DNA from: an uncultured bacterium
GTDB taxonomy: Bacteria > UBP6 > UBA1177 > JAKLFG01
Direction of reading: 5' to 3'
Assembly (NCBI GenBank): GCA_938048925.1
Contig: CALITV010000226.1
Span: 1-7,802, forward strand
Length of the DNA: 7,802 bases
Shown here: positions 6,032 through 7,802 of the stretch, in pieces
How positions within the stretch are numbered: the first letter of the stretch is position 1
Layout of the letters: each line of letters opens with the position of its first letter
The notes under the pieces: generated by a model
What the model saw: the letters and a program-made list of their open reading frames with translations, nothing else
What the model was told of the DNA's origin: nothing
Databases searched by the model: none
Program-made: the position numbers and the translations under genes

Positions 6032-6607
6032 TCATCTCGCTCCGGCGCCAGAGTTGGTATTCCGGTCGGACGAAAGAAGGACCAGCGACTTCTTCTTGAG
6101 GAACATGTTGTTGAGAACGCTTTCGGGAAAGGTGCGCAGAGCGCGGTTGTAGGCAAGCGCTGCCGCATGGTAGCGGTCGCGCGACGCCGCCGTCGTTTCG
6201 CGGGCTTCTTCGAAACGCCGTATCGTGCCGGAAAGAATGGCGTCTTCTCCCATCTCGCGATACTCGTACGTCCTTTTCGCGAGCGATCGGTGTTGTACCT
6301 CGAGGACGCGGTGCCACCGATCAAGCGTCTGTACCGTGCGGCTGTCATGTGGGTTCGCTTGCCGGCATCCCTGTTCCATCTCCCGGGCGGCCTGTTCGAT
6401 CGTCGCTGCGACGAGGTGTTCCGCAGGCGCGATGACCCGAAGCCGTTCCACGACGGCACGGGCCGCCGTCGCTTCGTCTCGATACGAAGAAAGAAGGTCG
6501 TTCCACGCCTGCGTCGCCGTTTCCTCCTCCGCCGCTATCCGGGAAGCGGAACAAGAGGAAAACAACAGCAGAGAAACTGCGAAAAGATACAACACCTTCC
6601 GTTTCAT
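6032..6607 (-). CDS. LemA-like lipoprotein
   Basis: This 191-aa protein is predicted to be an envelope lipoprotein. A basic start (MKRK) and hydrophobic core lead to a lipobox-like F-S-S-C with Cys19; Phe at -3 is a relaxed lipobox. The rest is almost wholly helical and charged. The C-terminal part, 'SRDRYHAAALAYNRALRTFP' then 'NNMFLKKK', matches the LemA signature (R-R-Y-N-x-x-V-x-x-Y-N-x-x-I-x-x-F-P, then an MF-containing tail). The N-terminal 'W-x-x-L-x-x-x-Y' fits LemA helix 1, but the usual 'RRADLIPNLV' motif is degraded. LemA proteins are about 185-200 aa and of unknown biochemical role. The start is taken at the ATG at 6607 because GGAG (6617-6620) is 9 bases away. The ATG at 6613 would be only 3 bases from it, and an upstream ATG at 6661 would overlap proS. 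It lies 28 bp after proS, probably in one operon. Confidence 0.75.
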   Translation of the reverse strand: MKRKVLYLFAVSLLLFSSCSASRIAAEEETATQAWNDLLSSYRDEATAARAVVERLRVIAPAEHLVAATIEQAAREMEQGCRQANPHDSRTVQTLDRWHRVLEVQHRSLAKRTYEYREMGEDAILSGTIRRFEEARETTAASRDRYHAAALAYNRALRTFPESVLNNMFLKKKSLVLLSSDRNTNSGAGAR

Positions 6608-6635
6608 CGCCATCTTCTCCGCAGGTGCGATCGGT

Positions 6636-7802
6636 TTATCGAGATTCGCCCGACAAGGCACTCAGCGCTTTTTTCTTGAACTCTGAAACAAAATCAACAA
6701 CATCGGCCACAGGCACATCCTTTTTCTCGCCGCTCTTCCGTATCTTCACCTCGGCGACCCCCTTCTCGAGCGACTTGCCGCCGATGATGACCTGCACCGG
6801 ATACCCGATGAGGTCGGCGTCGTTGAACTTGAACCCCGCCCGTTCGTCGCGGTCGTCAAGGACCGTTTCCACTCCTGCCGCCTGAAGAGAGACATAAATC
6901 TGTTCCCCCGCCTCGACAACCTCCTTTTTGTTCATTTGCAGCGGCAGGACGATCGCCTCATAAGGCGCTATCGCCATTGGCCAGATGATGCCGTGTTCGT
7001 CATGGTTCTGCTCGATCGCCGCCGACATCGTCCGGCCGACGCCGATGCCATAACAACCCATGACCGCCGGTCGTTCCTTTCCGTCGGCATCTATGAACCG
7101 GCAGTTCATCTTCTCGCTGTATTTGGTGCCGAGGAAGAATATCTGCCCGACCTCGATACCGCGGTATTCTTCGAGCACCCCGTCGCACTTCGGGCAGGGT
7201 TCGCCTTTTCGTGTCTTGATAAAATCGCCGACGACATCGGGGATAAAATCGCGCTCCGCATTGAGGTTGATCACATGGTAGTCGGTGACGCAGGCACCGG
7301 TCGCCGCGTTGGTCATCCCCATCACGCCACGATCGGCCACCATCTTTATCTTCCGTTTCAGTCCCACCGGCCCCGCGAAGCCGACCTTCGCGCCGGTTAC
7401 TTCCTCAACAAGCGTGTCAGGAGCGAGTTCTACCTTGTCGGCGCGGAGGTGTGCCTGTATCTTCGCCTCGTTGACCTCGCGGTCGCCCGGCACCATCACG
7501 AGCACCGGTTCCCCATCAACGAGATAAACCAGCGATTTGATGAAATGTTCGAGCGGCAGACCGAGAAACGCAGCGACCTCTTCGACCGACTTCTTGTCGG
7601 GGGTGTGCACCGTGGCAAGCGGCTGCCATTGTGCCGGGTCGCTCTTCGCCGTGGTCACCTTCGTCCGCGCCTTCTCCTCGTTGGCGGCGTAGTCGCATTG
7701 TGAACACGACAGTATCGTGTCCTCACCCGAATCGGCGAGCACTTGGAATTCGTGGCTCTGGTCGCCGCCGATGGCCCCCGTCGCCGCGTCAACCGCCTTG
7801 AA
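6636..7802 (-). CDS. proS: Prolyl-tRNA synthetase, bacterial type (5' part cut by window edge)
   Basis: This enzyme charges tRNA(Pro) with proline using ATP, in the cytoplasm. The window holds the C-terminal 388 codons. The frame enters open at 7802 with 'GAIGGDQSHEF' and 'CSQCDYAANEE', typical of the class II core. The inserted editing (YbaK-like) domain lies at about window residues 58-185, with 'FIKSLVY' (87-93) and 'GFAGPVGL' (141-148). The core resumes with 'CPKCDG' and 'RGIEVGQIFFLGTKYSE' (214-230). Class II motif 3 is 'MGCYGIGVGRTMSAAIEQ' (248-265), followed by the anticodon-binding domain (about 280-388). Presence of the editing domain shows the long bacterial ProS form, able to clear Ala-tRNA(Pro); full-length members are near 570 aa, so roughly 180-190 residues are missing. 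The stop TAA at 6636 is 28 bp before the LemA-like gene. Confidence 0.97.
   Translation of the reverse strand, partial: FKAVDAATGAIGGDQSHEFQVLADSGEDTILSCSQCDYAANEEKARTKVTTAKSDPAQWQPLATVHTPDKKSVEEVAAFLGLPLEHFIKSLVYLVDGEPVLVMVPGDREVNEAKIQAHLRADKVELAPDTLVEEVTGAKVGFAGPVGLKRKIKMVADRGVMGMTNAATGACVTDYHVINLNAERDFIPDVVGDFIKTRKGEPCPKCDGVLEEYRGIEVGQIFFLGTKYSEKMNCRFIDADGKERPAVMGCYGIGVGRTMSAAIEQNHDEHGIIWPMAIAPYEAIVLPLQMNKKEVVEAGEQIYVSLQAAGVETVLDDRDERAGFKFNDADLIGYPVQVIIGGKSLEKGVAEVKIRKSGEKKDVPVADVVDFVSEFKKKALSALSGESR

Noticed and set aside
6040..6056. A GC-rich inverted repeat near the end of the LemA-like gene, considered as a terminator.
   Set aside because: It lies inside the coding sequence, its arms are short and interrupted, and no T-run follows on the minus strand.
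6608..6661. An N-terminal extension of the LemA-like protein to the ATG at 6661.
   Set aside because: It would overlap the end of proS and put 18 hydrophilic residues before the signal peptide. The ribosome site at 6617-6620 fits the ATG at 6607 better.
6936..7703. A 255-codon plus-strand frame opposite proS.
   Set aside because: It is antisense to unmistakable prolyl-tRNA synthetase sequence and has no start signal or motif.
1..7802. The whole window, considered as a defence island, mobile element or new multi-gene system.
   Set aside because: No integrase, transposase, nuclease, toxin, CRISPR repeat, att-like repeat or phage gene was seen. The genes are typical chromosomal housekeeping and envelope genes with even composition.

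Overview
The window reads as a compact stretch of ordinary bacterial chromosome with moderately high G+C. It carries eight protein genes, two of them cut by the window edges. There are no tRNAs, rRNAs, mobile elements, CRISPR arrays or phage genes, and no gene-free stretch longer than about 205 bases. The organism is most likely a diderm (Gram-negative-type) bacterium: there is an exported LysM protein, a membrane histidine kinase and a lipoprotein with a relaxed lipobox (F-S-S-C). The Phe at -3 of the lipobox, the style of PyrE and the 'WYWPKVWSLNPQIKNPH' LysM style would fit a spirochaete or a related little-cultured phylum. This placement is only a weak inference.

Layout from left to right. 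Bases 1-680 (minus) hold pyrE, orotate phosphoribosyltransferase, whose last residues lie outside the window. A 203-bp divergent control region follows, with a good sigma70-type promoter facing each way. Bases 884-2017 (plus) encode a metallophosphoesterase with four N-terminal membrane segments. It converges, with a 7-bp gap, on a YgjP/DUF45 zinc metallopeptidase at 2025-2615 (minus). After a short divergent spacer come two overlapping plus-strand genes: an exported LysM protein (2697-3869) and a PAS-containing sensor histidine kinase (3838-5508) with no response regulator beside it. The kinase gene overlaps by 10 bp, tail to tail, with the last gene of a minus-strand cluster. In transcription order that cluster is proS (prolyl-tRNA synthetase, 3' two-thirds, 7802-6636), a LemA-like lipoprotein (6607-6032) and an unrecognised 151-aa protein (5954-5499).

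Functionally this is housekeeping (pyrimidine synthesis, tRNA charging) mixed with cell-envelope functions (LysM protein, histidine kinase, LemA-like lipoprotein, membrane phosphoesterase). The LysM-kinase pair is the most plausible functional unit: the tight overlap suggests translational coupling and perhaps a kinase that reports on the envelope. I found no convincing evidence for a new defence, mobile or RNA-based system. The points most worth a second look are the duplicated domain in the LysM protein, the LysM-kinase coupling, the proS-lemA-like-151-aa cluster with its lipidated LemA variant, and a 9-bp direct repeat upstream of the 151-aa gene.
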